Shown here piece by piece: positions 45,481-58,317 of a stretch of 64,000 nucleotides of DNA. The stretch lies in contig JAUJYN010000062.1 in the NCBI GenBank assembly GCA_030737835.1, forward strand, positions 1-64,000, in the 5' to 3' direction. Source of the DNA: Acorus gramineus (Eukaryota; Streptophyta; Magnoliopsida; Acorales; Acoraceae). The notes beneath the pieces were generated by a model that saw nothing but the letters and a program-made list of their open reading frames with translations, was not told the DNA's origin and did not search any database. The position numbers and the translations under genes were made by a program. Numbering within the stretch: position 1 is the first letter of the stretch; each line of letters starts with the position of its first letter.

Positions 45481-47768
45481 ATGGTGGTGATTGTACTCGC
45501 TCTCATCTTTTGCTTCCTGGTGGGAGCTCTTGTTTTTGGCCCCAAAGCTTCCAAGCCTGGTATACACATTGCCATTATTTCTATTTCTCTTATCCTTATT
45601 TATGAATTCCTTCTTTGATTTCATTAACTGTTTGTTTTTCACCCCATTCTTTTCATCTTCTACTGCAGAGGCCAAAACCATTCAGCAACCTCCTCCTGGC
45701 AAGGTACACTCATTCGGCAGTTCAAATTTACATATTTCTTTCTTCATTATGCACTCATCTCTGGTTATCATACTGCATGGTACATTGGATATGTAGTAGA
45801 TAACCAAAGATGACAGAAGGTCAAATATTTATTCATTTTTATCCTTATTTCTGCACTGCTTGAGGAGTCCGTGATGCTTTGATTCATATATATTTCCTTA
45901 AAATCATTCTCTCCAAGTTACCCTACATATATTTGCATTTGTGTGAACGTTGAGGTTAGCCGGTCAATCTGATTGTCCTCGTCCATGTAAGTCCGTCAAA
46001 TGCCAGAAGATTAAATTTATATTCTCTCCTGATTTTCAAGAAAGAATGGAATCAATCTTCGAAGCAGAACCATGATGTTCTTTTGATAAATAATAAGTTG
46101 ATAACAACGTAGAACAATGATGTTAGAGGGCAAGCATCTCAGTATACTGCAGAAAACTAAGGTGGTTGCCCTACAAGAGATTGGTTTTCTTGGAGAAGGA
46201 AGAAGTAACACTTGGTGACTATGACAGAGAGCTAAAGTTTCCTTTGCACTTTCCTTGTGTGCAGGGATCAAAATTATACACAAAGGCTGAGGTCTCTCTG
46301 CACAATACAAAAACCGATTGTTGGATTATCATAAAAGAAAAGGTCATATTCATTTTACTGATTTTTGATAGTTTACTAAATTGTGCAAATATGTTAAGCA
46401 ATATGCTTACAGAGATCTATATCTCATGTCTTACTAGGTATATGATGTTACCCCCTACGTGGAAGAACATCCTGGTGGTGACACAATACTAAGGCATGCT
46501 GGTGATGATTCATCTGAGGGATTTTATGGGTATGCATTTTCCATAAATCACCTATTACACATGTAGTATTATTACATCAAGTAGGACATTTACTTTATAA
46601 ATTCTGTTTATTTATCAGAAATCCATACTATTTAGCCATTTGATGGTCATATGCTCTTTCTCATCTTATTATATGTGCTTCATGATTAGTTTGCTCATCT
46701 ATTCATCCATATAGCCCAGTATTCCATATCGATGACATGTTAAATCAGATCTGCTCTGATTCATGTTTCAGTGTGAGCTATGAAAACTAAATACCTCATA
46801 CACCCACGGAGTTGGCTCAAATACAAGAGAATATGGGACACATGTATAAGATGCATCGTAGACCGATAATTTGGTAGCAATATTCCATTTTGGCAGGTCC
46901 TATGTCTATAATGAAAATTCAAAAAGAAATTCAAGTTCAATGCATGATTGGAGAATTGCTAATTTTAAATGCCAATAAATTTACTACCTCCTCATGCTTG
47001 ATTATGTTTCTTAAATATTTAAAATTTGGGTATTAGAATGTCACTTACAAAAGTTCACGTTGTGAGTTTCGAAAAATTTAGAATTGGATTTTTAACTCTC
47101 ATGTGTAATATAGTGTCATTGGCTTCACTGCTATCAACTATCTATGTTCATCAAATAAGTGACACAGACATAAGAGCTGGTCTATGTTCTCACTGTTATA
47201 TATGTGGAACAAAATTTCATTTCCAGATATTTCTTCCTCAAACAACTATGTTACTTTAGAGAAGGAATGAACAGACAAGTTTCAATTCAGATGTATATTT
47301 TAATTTTTCTCACTGTTGATTGTTATACATGCAAGAAGTTGAATTTCCCCCTCATGATATACTTGGAAGATAATTTATATATTCTCATTTCTGTTTCCTG
47401 TTGCTTAATCTGAGAATCTAGCTGATGCCGGTATTTGTTAAAATATATTTCCTTTTATGAATGAATAAGATGCCTAGTAATTCATGAAAATTTGATGGCA
47501 GTCAGATGAATGGCTCATCAAATTAGAATTTTGATAAGAATCATGACTATTCTAGGTTTTGTAGCTTCTATGGTTCTTTGATCAATTTTCTGTCAAAGTT
47601 TAACTTTTAGACATAACTAGTCACTGAACTTAATGTGTATCATTTTTTTAATTTGCCCTTATCTTCCTCAATAAATGATTTCCATCATATCTGTGTTGAA
47701 GGCCACAACATGCGACTCGGGTATTTGATATGGTTGATGAATTCTATATCGGGGAGTTGAAGCACTAA
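45481..47768 (+). CDS. CB5LP: Cytochrome b5-like protein with N-terminal membrane anchor (CB5LP)
   Basis: Heme-binding electron carrier of the cytochrome b5 fold. Unlike ordinary plant cytochrome b5, which is tail-anchored, this type has an N-terminal anchor. Exons: 45481-45559, 45669-45703, 46265-46342, 46438-46529, 47702-47768 (116 codons plus stop). The N-terminus MVVIVLALIFCFLVGALVFG is one transmembrane segment. A short linker (TIQQPPPGKGSK) leads to the b5 domain (about 40-113): YTKAEVSLHNTKTDCWIIIK, VYDVTPYVEEHPGGD with heme ligand His75, AGDDSSEGFYGPQH with second ligand His98, then ATRVFDMVDEFYIGELKH. The match with Arabidopsis CB5LP is close along the whole domain. The last intron is 1.2 kb. 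Confidence 0.93.
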
Positions 47769-50700
47769 TGTTCGTCATCTCTTGGTTTAGAAGGCATACA
47801 GGTATTGTGCATGATTCATGATTTATATTGATAATTTGAACCCTGACATATATTCTGATTTTGTGGGTATCCTTGGGGGGGGTTTGTTGTTGTGGGTATC
47901 CTATTCCAGCTTTTCAGAGCGAGTCATATATTCTGATTTTTTGCCGTCTCTCATTTAACACAAACAGGAATCATCCATTTAACTCTGTTATTTCTTCTTC
48001 CTAGATTTATCCTATAGAGTTCGTTATGGCTGATCATCTGTCTACTTTCTGCATTTTATTGAGAGAGAGTATACATCTGTCTACTTTCTGCATTTTATTG
48101 AGAGAGAGTATACATCTAGTATCCTCTGTTACTCTCTTAAGATATTGTAGGATGTTTTAGGGGCCTAGAATATCTAAGTTGATATATGACTTTCAGTCTG
48201 ACGGATCAATTCAATTCAGATCCAGTTTGTCATGACCATAACTGAAGACCATGTGCCATGTATAACGAGATGAAAAGGCCATAGGTTATCTAATGTTGGG
48301 TAAAATGAATCTAACATAGTGGGTTGGCCACTAAGCATTTGTAATTTAATATTTCTTTCAGTATCGTCTATAGAGCTCCAGGAAAGCTTTTGTATAAACA
48401 ATAAATTGCAATGCCAGTTATATCTTCATAATGACAAAAGGTTTGAATGCCAGTTATACTTCCATCTTGTGGTTTTTTTTTTTATAAAAAAAAAAAAAAA
48501 ACTGACTGTTAAAAGGCAGTGTTTCAGTTCTGTCTATAGTTCTGATTCATTATTGATCATTTTATGGTCTCTTTCGGACTATCATACTTCTTTTATCCCA
48601 CCTGTGAAGGTATTTATTAATAATAATAATAATGTACAATTTGTCTTGTATGTGCTTGCACCCTCTGGAAATGAATTGTCTTGGTTTGTCTTCCCAGGAA
48701 TTTGTCAATGTTTATCAAATGTTGTGCAATCTTTTATGGCAAAACCACTGCCTCTTTTAAAAATGGATTGCTCTAGTTACAAGTTTCTCCTCTTTTGTGT
48801 GTATATGGTTCTCTAATATATCAAAATTGGAGTTTAAGGTTAGTGTATTATACTGGGATTTAAAAAAAAAAAATCCAGGACCTGGCATATTTTGATAGAA
48901 TATTGGTTCAACCTAATCTTTAGTCATGTTTCTAGCCTTACCTAATGCACTTCCTCTAATTAATTGTTCCTGAATCTTATTTGCCCTCAGCTTACAGTGT
49001 TGCCTAGTCAAAAGTAAACAAGGACTTGATCTTCTTTTTTTTTTTGGTAAGAGTGATTAACTGCTAAATGTCTGCGTAAGGAATTCTTGAATTATTCTTC
49101 TGTTTTAGTCATGTAACAGCTGACTGCTCTGCACATTGTTTTGAATTTTGGGGCTTTAAAATTTGTCATGACTGCTCTGGAACGACTTCTTGTGATTGAA
49201 TTTGTAAAATCTAAGCATGACTGATTAAAATAGTATTTACTCCTGAAGAAGATTATGATTGCTGATTGAAATGGTTAATCTTCATGACTGTATCAAATAT
49301 GATTCATGTGCAAGAATTTCATATTCTTTAATGTTTATTCTCCATACAATGTGATTATGTAATCATAGGCTGTGAGTATGTTCAATATTTCTGATATATA
49401 TAGGTCTATAAATGGATGAACATGGTTGGCAACGCATCTTGGAAGAATGTACACTTGTGATCAGGTGGGGGGTATCGATGGCACTACCTGGTGGAAATTT
49501 AAGGTTCTTAAAATAGACCATGCTGGTCCCATATGATATTGATTGGGCATTATGTGTCTCACTAGGTGGATGGTAGTCTGGCTGGCCTTCTCTTTTTCAG
49601 TAGTTACACTGAGATTGGGATAATTCCAAGTTGTGATAGACTTTATTACTTGATTGGAAAAGTATTTTCTGTGAATGAATCTGGATAGATAGATCTCCAC
49701 TTGCATGTGCAGTTAGTCTGACTGAATTTATATATGACTCCTTTGGTGATTCATTCATCCGCTATACTTTTCACTTGGTTCTTGTGGTCCCCTTAAAAAA
49801 ATAAAAATCTAACCCTTGTATCACGGCTGCCATGTTTTTCCTTTCTAGAAAGCCAGGTGAATGTCAAGAATTGTTATTATATATATATCATGCGGATTGG
49901 AAGGTCACAATCCATCTCTCTAAGGGCGGGCGCTACTTAGTAATATGCCTCCCCCAACCCCCAACCACCATCACATATGTTTTGGTACTCATCTTTGTCT
50001 AGTTTTTGACATCAACGATAGCGACCTGTAGCGAAATGTGGTTAGGGGATAGAGAAAAGAATAAATAAAAAAAGGCCCAAATTCATGTGTCAATAAAAAT
50101 TAGAAAGGCTTCTTGTTTACTCCAATTCATCCCGGGTGTCTGGTTAGTGTGTGGCATTGCTAGATTCCAAAAAATTTCACCTTAACTTTAAATCAGCATT
50201 GTTGCATCTCGGTAACCTGTCAACGATTTATGTACCTTGCAGTGAAGTATATGCCTAATTGCCTATTAACATCTTTTAACATATGTTATAAATAGATCTG
50301 TTAGCACTTTTTTAACATTTTTTTTCTATTTGTAAAGATACGTAATTCACACGATATATTTTTTCTGACTGAGGATGAGCGGAGTAATATTATTCAGGGC
50401 TGTGCCTGTATACAATTTTACAAAAAAGAAAAAAGAACAAGAAGCACATAATTAAGTCACACATGTCCTCCTCACGCTGCTAACGTTAACACAAGATACG
50501 TATTCAACATGCTTGGAAAGTCAATCATGCGAACTTGATTATTTGTTTGATGGTTTATAGATAGGAATCATGAAGATAGGTGATAGGTCATTCTCTGAAT
50601 ATTGGTTTTTTATTTATTTTTTAATAAAATGAAAGAATTTAGAAAATTCAAAATAATAGTTATCCTTAGTACACACATTAGTGCCACAAAAACATCAAAT

Positions 50701-51050
50701 ATCACGCGTGTATTAGTGTAAATGCATCCTTCAATAAACATATAAATCTCGAATTATCCCATGAAAACGAGAGGTTATTTTGATATAACACGAATTAATT
50801 TGTTCTCTCCACACACTTGTTATAAAATGGACATAAAGGTAGCGGGTGGTACACACAGCTTTTTAAATTACGCCTCTTTTTCCACTCTATCAGGGGAGGG
50901 ACAGGTGCGATGGTGGGACAATTATACATGAAATTCTTACACTCACCAAAGTAGCACCACGTACAATTCGATAGTTACGAAGGATTTATAGGCGGAAGGC
51001 TAGCGCGTGCGGCAAGCAACTTCCGCATATAAATGTAAGAGAATTGGAGG
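47769..51050. other. Intergenic, about 3.3 kb, no gene supported
   Basis: The first few hundred bases are probably CB5LP 3' UTR. The remainder is AT-rich with homopolymer runs. A 165-codon open stretch at 48319-48816 contains a poly-Lys from an A-run and has no family likeness. Nothing else is recognised apart from the tandem repeat listed separately. Confidence 0.5.
48035..48112. repeat. Perfect 39-bp tandem duplication
   Basis: Two identical copies (48035-48073 and 48074-48112) beginning CATCTGTCTACTTTCTGC and ending GAGAGAGAGTATA, with the start of a third (CATCTA). Identity suggests a recent duplication. Confidence 0.95.
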
Positions 51051-51051
51051 A

Positions 51052-51627
51052 TTTTTTTTCGTTTCATTTTAAAAATAAAAAATCAAAATTAATTCTGAGT
51101 CTTACATATAGAATCTTTGAATTATTTTTTAAATCTTAAAACATTTAAATTTATTTTTTAAATTCTCATACCCTATTATCTATTATTTCTAAGTTTTTTT
51201 TTTATTTTCATTTTTATTTCTTCCCTTTATCGATTTTTGTACACTGTTAACAAATTTGATTACCCTATTAACATGTTTGAATAGATGGTTAACATATCTG
51301 AATACATTGTTAACATGTTAGGATACATTATTCAAATAGGATGAAGCGAGTCATCGGAGGGAAGGGGGTGACGGGAGGCCGCATACCAAAAGGGAGAGGC
51401 TGTTGTCGATGTGGATGAGAGAGAGGAGAACACAAATAAAAGATAAAGACAGAGATGAGAAAAATAGAATAAAAGATAACTTCTATTGAATAAAAAAATT
51501 CAGAAATAATACTCTAATTAATCAGATGACTTAAAAATAAGTTTAAACAGTTTAAAGACTTAAAAAATAATTCAAGACTTAAGGAGTATCCGGAATTAAT
51601 TTATCCAAAATAAAACTAATAAAAAAT
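51052..51627. mobile_element. Long-terminal-inverted-repeat element (probable MULE derivative), about 575 bp
   Basis: About 120 bases at the left (ATTTTTTTTCGTTTCATTTT ... CTTTGAATTATTTTTTAAATC) are mirrored by the right side (reverse complement ATTTTTTATTAGTTTTATTT ... CTTGAATTATTTTTTAAGTC). The middle holds a 21-bp tandem repeat and a G-rich patch. The exact ends and target duplication could not be fixed, partly because another MITE begins two bases further on. Confidence 0.6.
51244..51327. repeat. 21-bp tandem repeat, four units
   Basis: Units at 51244, 51265, 51286 and 51307 share the consensus TNTTAACATGTTTGAATACA with a few changes each. It lies in the centre of the long-inverted-repeat element. 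Confidence 0.85.
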
Positions 51628-51629
51628 AT

Positions 51630-51878
51630 GGGTTTTTTTATTTTTAGGTCCCCATAAACTATATGATTTAGTGATCAATTCCTCACTTGTTTAAGTTTTC
51701 AGATTTAAAAGTTATGTTTTTTTTTGTATCTAAAAAATTAAATAATTTAAGAATAGGCCCCTCCTGAGAATTAATAACAAACGTATCTTTTAAACTTAAG
51801 AATTTAAATTAAAATGTAAAAAAATAAATAATTAATTATTAAATTATATGGTTTACATAGACCTAGAAATAAAAAACC
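51630..51878. mobile_element. Fold-back Mutator-type MITE (family F), second copy, 249 bp
   Basis: Same ends as the copy at 7943: GGGTTTTTTTATTTTTAGG at the left and its complement CTAGAAATAAAAAACC at the right, with shared internal AAACTATATGATTTAGT, AGAATAGGCCCCTCC and AAAAGTTATGTTTTTT. The flanking duplication has decayed (AATAAAA-like on both sides). Confidence 0.8.
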
Positions 51879-52854
51879 AATAAAACATACGGTTGGGATC
51901 CAGAGAGATATGACGAGTGACGGAGAGTACAGTTGCGAGGTGTCCCGAACTACTCTGCCTGCCTTTGACACATTAATTGCCTCCCCCTTTGTTTTGTCTG
52001 GCACTCTCTCTCTCTGTCTCTCAATTACATGTCACCTTGACCTTATCCCCCGTCGTCGTACTGTCACTCACTCTCTCGAGTCTCCACTTTTCCTTTCATA
52101 CATGACAATATTTTCTCACCATAAAAATCCTTTTTTTTTTATAATAAAAATAAACGGTCAATTTTGTTTTTTCTGAATCTCTTCAGTTTTTATTTTTTAA
52201 TTTCTGAGAATAAAAAAAACAAAAAGACAAAGCGAGAGGTTGAATTGGGGGATTAGAGAGTAACCAAAAAGGATTGTGAGTCGGAACGGATCCACACATT
52301 TCCTGAGAATGAGAAACGCTTCAACTCTTCAAATCTTCAGTAATTAATAAGTCAGTCAGTCCATTAATAAGTCAGATCTTCAAATCTTTTTGTCCTCCTT
52401 CCCTGCTGCAGTGCTGCTCTCCAATCCATTAATTTCAACAATTCGTTTCCATCTCTCCTTCCAGATTTATGATATTTAATTTATTTTGTGAGTGAGAGAG
52501 AGAGGTGGGGCTCGTCTAAATCTTTTGTCAATGAAAATCATAAATGGGGGTTGATTTTTTATTTATAAAAAAAAAAGGAAAGAAGGAAAGCAATCCCCAC
52601 TGCCTCAATTAGAAATTCCATCCAGTATCTCCTCATCCTCTTGTAATCTTATACCTGTGTGCCCCGTGTATGTGTGTGTATATATATTTATTAATTAAAG
52701 AAATTTCAATATAGGGAAAGAGACCAACATCCACTCTTCTTCTTCTTCTTCTTCTCCTCCTTCTTCTTCCTTTCTTCTTCTTCTTCTTCTTTTGCCGTCC
52801 TTATGTATATGTAATCTTCTTCTGTAATATCGGGATCGGTCAGCCAAAGATTTG
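51879..52854 (+). promoter_or_regulatory. Upstream and 5' leader region of the DUF789 gene
   Basis: Includes short CT and GA runs and a (CTT)n tract at 52735-52790 that probably lies in the leader, about 65 bases before the ATG. A TATATATTTATTAATTAA stretch at about 52680-52697 could supply the TATA element. No other gene is seen. Confidence 0.45.
52735..52790. repeat. (CTT)n microsatellite
   Basis: A CTT-rich tract with CTCC and TTTC interruptions immediately upstream of the DUF789 start codon. Confidence 0.9.
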
Positions 52855-55800
52855 ATGATGATGAGAATGTGTTCCCCATCGTCTTCGTCGTCGTCCAGGC
52901 ATTCCAATCTTCAATGCTTCCTCGATTGTACGACACCCACCGTGCGTTCTCATCTCCTCCCCAAGGTACTACCTCCATCTGTCACTTGTTAACTTTTCGA
53001 TGTTGTATTTTTTCATTCACTCCAGACCCTTTCTTGGGCGTTTTGGCAGAGTTATTTAATTATTTGATGTGTCTCATTGATTTCTTCATATAAAAAATCG
53101 TTTTTTTTATATAAATATGTGTTTATCTATGTCTTCCCGAATCTTGTATTTTATTCCCCTCACCCCCACCCGAAAACCCACAAAAGAAAATAGAAAAGAA
53201 AAAGTGACTTTTTCTATATGGTTATGGCTTCCTATTTTGATTGAGACTAACCCACCCACACACAAAAAAAGAGAATACGTTTTTATATTACTCATCTCTT
53301 CTTTTTTTCTTGTATTAAGATGTTTTCGGGTTTTTTTTCTCTGCACTCTTTCCTTTTCTTTTTATCAGTTGGAACCGCTCCTTCAATTATGCATTTTTTT
53401 AAATATCATTTTTCAGAATTTTAAGAAAAAAGCTATTGTGTGTGTTGGACGAGCTACGCTTGAAGATACTGTTTCATCTTTTTGGTTTTCTGTACATGCA
53501 TTCTTTCAGTTTTTCAATTAAAAAAAAAAAGGAAAAATAAATAGATTTGTTATGAAGATGAACTTGTATTTTAATCACCAGTTATCTTTTAGATGATTAA
53601 TTGAAATGTTAATTTGCATTTATGAACGGTGGACGCACAACAATCAGACATGCTTTCGTGACCCGAAAGATCCCTGGCGTCTGCTAGACAAGGAACCCGT
53701 TGAGTACTTCACTTTAAAGGATCTGTGGGACTCCTACGACGAGTGGAGCGCTTATGGAGTAGGAGTTCCAGTCTTGCTGAAAAGCGGAGAGTCCGTAGTG
53801 CAGTACTATGTGCCTTATCTCTCTGCCATCCAAATCTACACCAACAATTCTGTTGCCATCCCAAGGTCTACCTCCTGCTTTCCAAAATTGAAGGCTGAAA
53901 AAAGGATTCTTATAAAGTTTTGATATTTTCCATATTTTCCACCAAGGGGTTGTAGGTCCGATCAATCCGATTCCCGACAGATAACACAACTGTGATCACG
54001 GTTGTCAATATGTCGATAAATGGTTGCATTTATTATGTCTATTTTTGTGCACTAGGAATAACTGTGAGACAAGGCAGCTCGAGATCGATTCGTGGAGTGA
54101 AGATAGTGAATCTGAGAAGCTGTCAAGGTCTCTCAGCAACGACTCGAACCGGAGTTGGGATGCAACCTCTGAAGACTCAAGCTCTGGACAGGAAGGCTAT
54201 TCCCTCGTTAGGGGCCATCGTCATGGTCACCTCTACCTGGAATATGAGGAGACATTATCTCCTTTCTTGAGGACAACTTTTATGCATAAGGTATATCAAT
54301 GTTATTGGTGAATCCCATTCATGTAAGTCTGGTTTCTATGAACTACATCAATTTTGAAAATTTTGCTAAATTACTTTTTTCTAATTTGGAAATCGTCATA
54401 TCTGAATATATATATATTTCTTTTAAGCAGGTTAATAAATTAGCTCAAGATTATCCGGGAATGATGACATTTAAGAGTGTGGACCTTTCTCCTTTGAGTT
54501 GGATGGCTGTCGCGTGGTATGTGTAATTCTTTTTCCTTGCATTTATCTATTAATAACTCATGTAAATGGATAACCATCGAAAGATCCTTGTTTCCCCCAT
54601 CTTCTACGATGAGTCAAAAGGGTTTTAGCTTATTTGGAAATGCATTGGGCTCTTTTCATTTCCGGTTATAGAATTAAAAGAGGCATTTCAATTGTATTCA
54701 GCAGGTTTAGTTTTTTTTATTCTGCTGTAAGTCAAATAGTGTCAAATGGTGTTATAAGTTAAATGAGTGACAAACAAAGGAGCATTTGGGTACACCTTGT
54801 TCAATTTCATTTTCCACTGACATGACACCAAATTTGCTGATATGATGTAAAGAACGTTTTGCAAAATGTGAGGACAGATCCATATAGTGGGACCTATGCT
54901 AAATTAGGTGTTATTTGGGAAGATCTTTGATACACCCGGCCTCACTTTTAGCCTTACTTTTAGCCCTGTACCTTTGTACAAGGGTATATACATTCTTTCA
55001 ATCATATACTGTTCAAATAAAGGCATATACCCAGAAGGCTAAAACTGGGACAAAAAACAGGCTGGATGTATACTTATTCATTTGGGAACATAAAAGTTTG
55101 CGCCCCTGTAATAGAAGAAAAGGTTGAGGTTGGGGCGAGGGAATATACTTTTGGTTTCACTTTTACATTAATTGAATAGATGGTTCACATATAATGGATT
55201 TTACCACAAGGTATCCTTGTCATGCCCATGCAGCCACTATTGCTAATTATGCTGAGGTGGGGCATTAGTGGCTGATTACATGGCTGTTGGAATCGTCATT
55301 GATGGATGGTGGATCCATAGATGTAGGATGTATGGATGTATATGTACGTACTCATACACATGTACATACATATGTTCATATACACATATTTACATATATA
55401 TTCATTTTGAGCTCTGTCTTTATGAATGATCTTCATTGTTTACCAGGTATCCCATTTATCAGATTCCAACCATTCGATACGTGAGGGACTTGTCCACCGG
55501 CTTCCTTACATTCCATAAACTCTCATTGTCTGTTCAAGGTATGTGATAAACCTCTAATCTTAGATTCCTGGAAATGACTGAAACCTGATTTTCTTTAAGA
55601 AATAGGTTATGTTTTCTTGAGAGTGAAAAGACAAAGACTGTCCTAGAATACACCAGTCACGACTCACATGTGAAGACTCAGCCCAACAGAAAATGCCAAT
55701 TTCCAGCTTCCTATTTTCATAGGAATGTACCAGAAAAGTTGTTAAGTGAATGGCATCTCACTCTCACTCTCCCTCTCAGATACACATGCCCACATACACG

Positions 55801-58317
55801 CAGACGCTCTTCTAAATCTTACAACATGCACACGTGTATGAGAGTAAGCATATTAATGCATAAATACACACGTAGAAAGGGCTTTCTGGTGGAAAGGGCT
55901 CGAATTGATCTTCAGTGATTGTGCAATAGAATTACAATATGAGTTGGACATTTAAATGTATTTCTGATTTGGCAAAAACATAAATTGCTTGGTCAGAAGA
56001 TATGGATATCCTTGATATTATTTTATGTTTTTATGTTAACCCATATATGTTGACATAGTCACTTTTGAGCTGCTGAAACTACTACATTTCGCTAAGCTTT
56101 ACTCTCATTATATGGATCAAATTTCAGACTACTGATGCATTTTAAGGTGGGATTGCCTGTTTATGATGTGAGACATAGATGTTTAACTGGGTATGTGGAC
56201 TGTTCAAATAGCAGATCCCATTAGGCTATGTATGGAGCTAGAATCAACGGCTAAAAAATAGTAAAATTTTGTTCATAAAATTCATAAATCAAGTAGTTTT
56301 AATAAATGAGAATTGCATTTTTCATGTTGCATTTCCCTTGACATTGTAAAAAATATTGATCTCTGTGCAAAATGTGAATCAGAATATTATGGAGCTGACA
56401 AGGATATTGACAAAATATATTTGCATGCTATTCATTGTTTCGTATAATTTACATGTCTTCCTATATTGTTACTTCAGAAATCTTGGAAATCTAGGTCATT
56501 TGTATATCTGTGTGTATGAAATGAAAGGTTTAGAATCAGAATTGGCACAAATTATGGGGTATTTCAGAAATCAAATAGACGTTTTTTTCTTGGGTACATT
56601 AGATGTTTTTTTCTGGGTTCTCTAGTTGTTAGGAAAAAAATGTTTGTTGACATTACATTGATTTGTCTATCTAGGTATTACTTAACATGTATCGTGAATA
56701 AATTGTTAAAGACTTTATAATCACATCATATTAATATATGATATTTAGGCATACAATCCATATGCGGAGGTGAATGGTCGACCATATCATGTGTTTTGGT
56801 TGTGTGAAGAATAAGAAAAAGATCATGTATTAAAAGAAAAGGGCCCGCCTATAGTTCCATATACCTTGATCCCCGCCTATAGTCACATATACCTATTTAG
56901 ATGAGGTATACACCTCGTTAGAAAATTCACATTTTCTATAAATGGGTATATCCAATTCGTTTAATTTTTTTTTTATAAAAGTATATGTCTCATTAGATGA
57001 GGTACACTATCTTTAAAAAAATCAAAATGTGAGCGGACGGCAAGCGAGCTGTAAACAGGGTCGTGTCCAACATTTTCCTAAAAAAATAGTAATGAATTTT
57101 AGCATGGGTTTCTTTATTCCCCCTTTGTGTATCATCACAACCTGGCACCATAGGTTCTCTATTTCTTTCCTACACAATGCTTGCTTAATATAACCATTTA
57201 TTTGATCATTTCCTAGAATATAAAATCCTCCTTGAAATGAAAGTCCTAAATGTCATAATGAGGTGGATATAAGAACCATCTAAACACGAGCTTGCTTAAT
57301 ATAACCACTTTGTCATGAATATTATGTATAGTTTCTCCATGAGCTTGCTTGGCTTGATGTAAACATTTTTCACTGCTGCTCTTCTCTGTTTTCAGAGGCA
57401 ATTTTTATGCCATTAGTTTCAGCTAATAAATTTTTATGCCACCATAATCTTTTACTGTTCTTCTACACTCCTGTTGGTTTTTGTTTTCATAAATTTTATG
57501 AGGTATTGGACTTCATTCTCTAGACTGCTGAACTAAAATCAGAAGGAAAAAAATGAAAAAAACACCTGCACAAATAGTACGGATCTTTGCATATTCAATA
57601 TGCTTTTGCTTTTCCTATTTTTGTCTGGCATGTCATGTATCTGGTTTCACGGTGTATCAATTATGCCTTTGTGCATCATGGTATTGTTTTTTTTTTCTTT
57701 CAAGGAATTGGCAAATCTGGTCTTTTTTTACCATTAATACAGTGAAAGTAACATGAATCACAGTGATAGAGAAAAATGATTTTTCTGGGTATTTAGGACT
57801 GGTCTGGTTTTAATCTGGAGAGCAGCTGCTCAGGGATTTATTTTTCATGAGTGCCTAGTTAAATTTTCATGTTTTCTTTATATGCTCCTGTTTCACCTGA
57901 TCCAATCAATTATGTCCTTTATTCACTCATTTATTACATTTTCCGGAATGCCACAATAGATCGTTTTTTCGTGTTGCGTATAGTATGAAACTTAAACCCA
58001 TATCATTTAGATGCTTCTCCACAAATGTAATTCATTGTTTCGGTGCCTACACAGATACTATATCCACTGGTGAGGGCGAACATGTACATGCTTCTCATGC
58101 ATGGGTCAGCAGGGGGGACTGTAAGGGTGATGGGACAAGAAGCATCTCTCTTCCTCCCTTTGGACTGGAAACATACAAGATGCAGGGGACGTTGTGGATG
58201 AATCCTGAAACTGCAGATAAGGACAGGATGGCTTCCCTCCGCAAGGCTGCTGCTTCCTGGTTGAAACAGCTGAAGGCCCGGCACCATGATTTCAGTTATT
58301 TCAATACTCGTTCCTGA
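52855..58317 (+). CDS. DUF789 family protein, 6 exons
   Basis: Plant-specific DUF789 family (PF05623), function unknown, without membrane segments or known catalytic motifs. Exons: 52855-52965, 53648-53865, 54056-54290, 54431-54516, 55447-55538, 58055-58317 (334 codons plus stop). The start is a row of three ATGs (MMMRMCSPSSSSSSR), followed by the family's opening NLQCFLDCTTPTV. Conserved blocks follow: YFTLKDLWDSYDEWSAYGVG, VPVLLKSGESVVQYYVPYLS, AIQIYTNN, an acidic Ser-rich insert (SWSEDSESEKLSRSLSNDSN), then HLYLEYEETLSPFLR, VDLSPLSWMAVAWYPIYQIP, FLTFHKLSLSVQ and LPPFGLETYKMQGTLWM. Intron 5 is 2.5 kb and carries a copy of the dispersed repeat R1. All joins keep frame. Confidence 0.93.
56890..57085. 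repeat. Dispersed AT-rich repeat R1, copy c
   Basis: Inside DUF789 intron 5. Carries TATTTAGATGAGGTATACACCTCGTTAG, split here as TAGATGAGGTATA and CACCTCGTTAG, then CATTTTCTATAAATGGG, TATATGTCTCATTAGATGAGG and TTTAAAAAAATCAAAATG, as in copies a, b and d. Confidence 0.65.

Noticed and set aside
48319-48816. 165-codon plus-strand frame
   Set aside because: Contains Lys and Asn runs from A-rich and AAT repeats, and an imperfect internal duplication; no splice context and no known domain.
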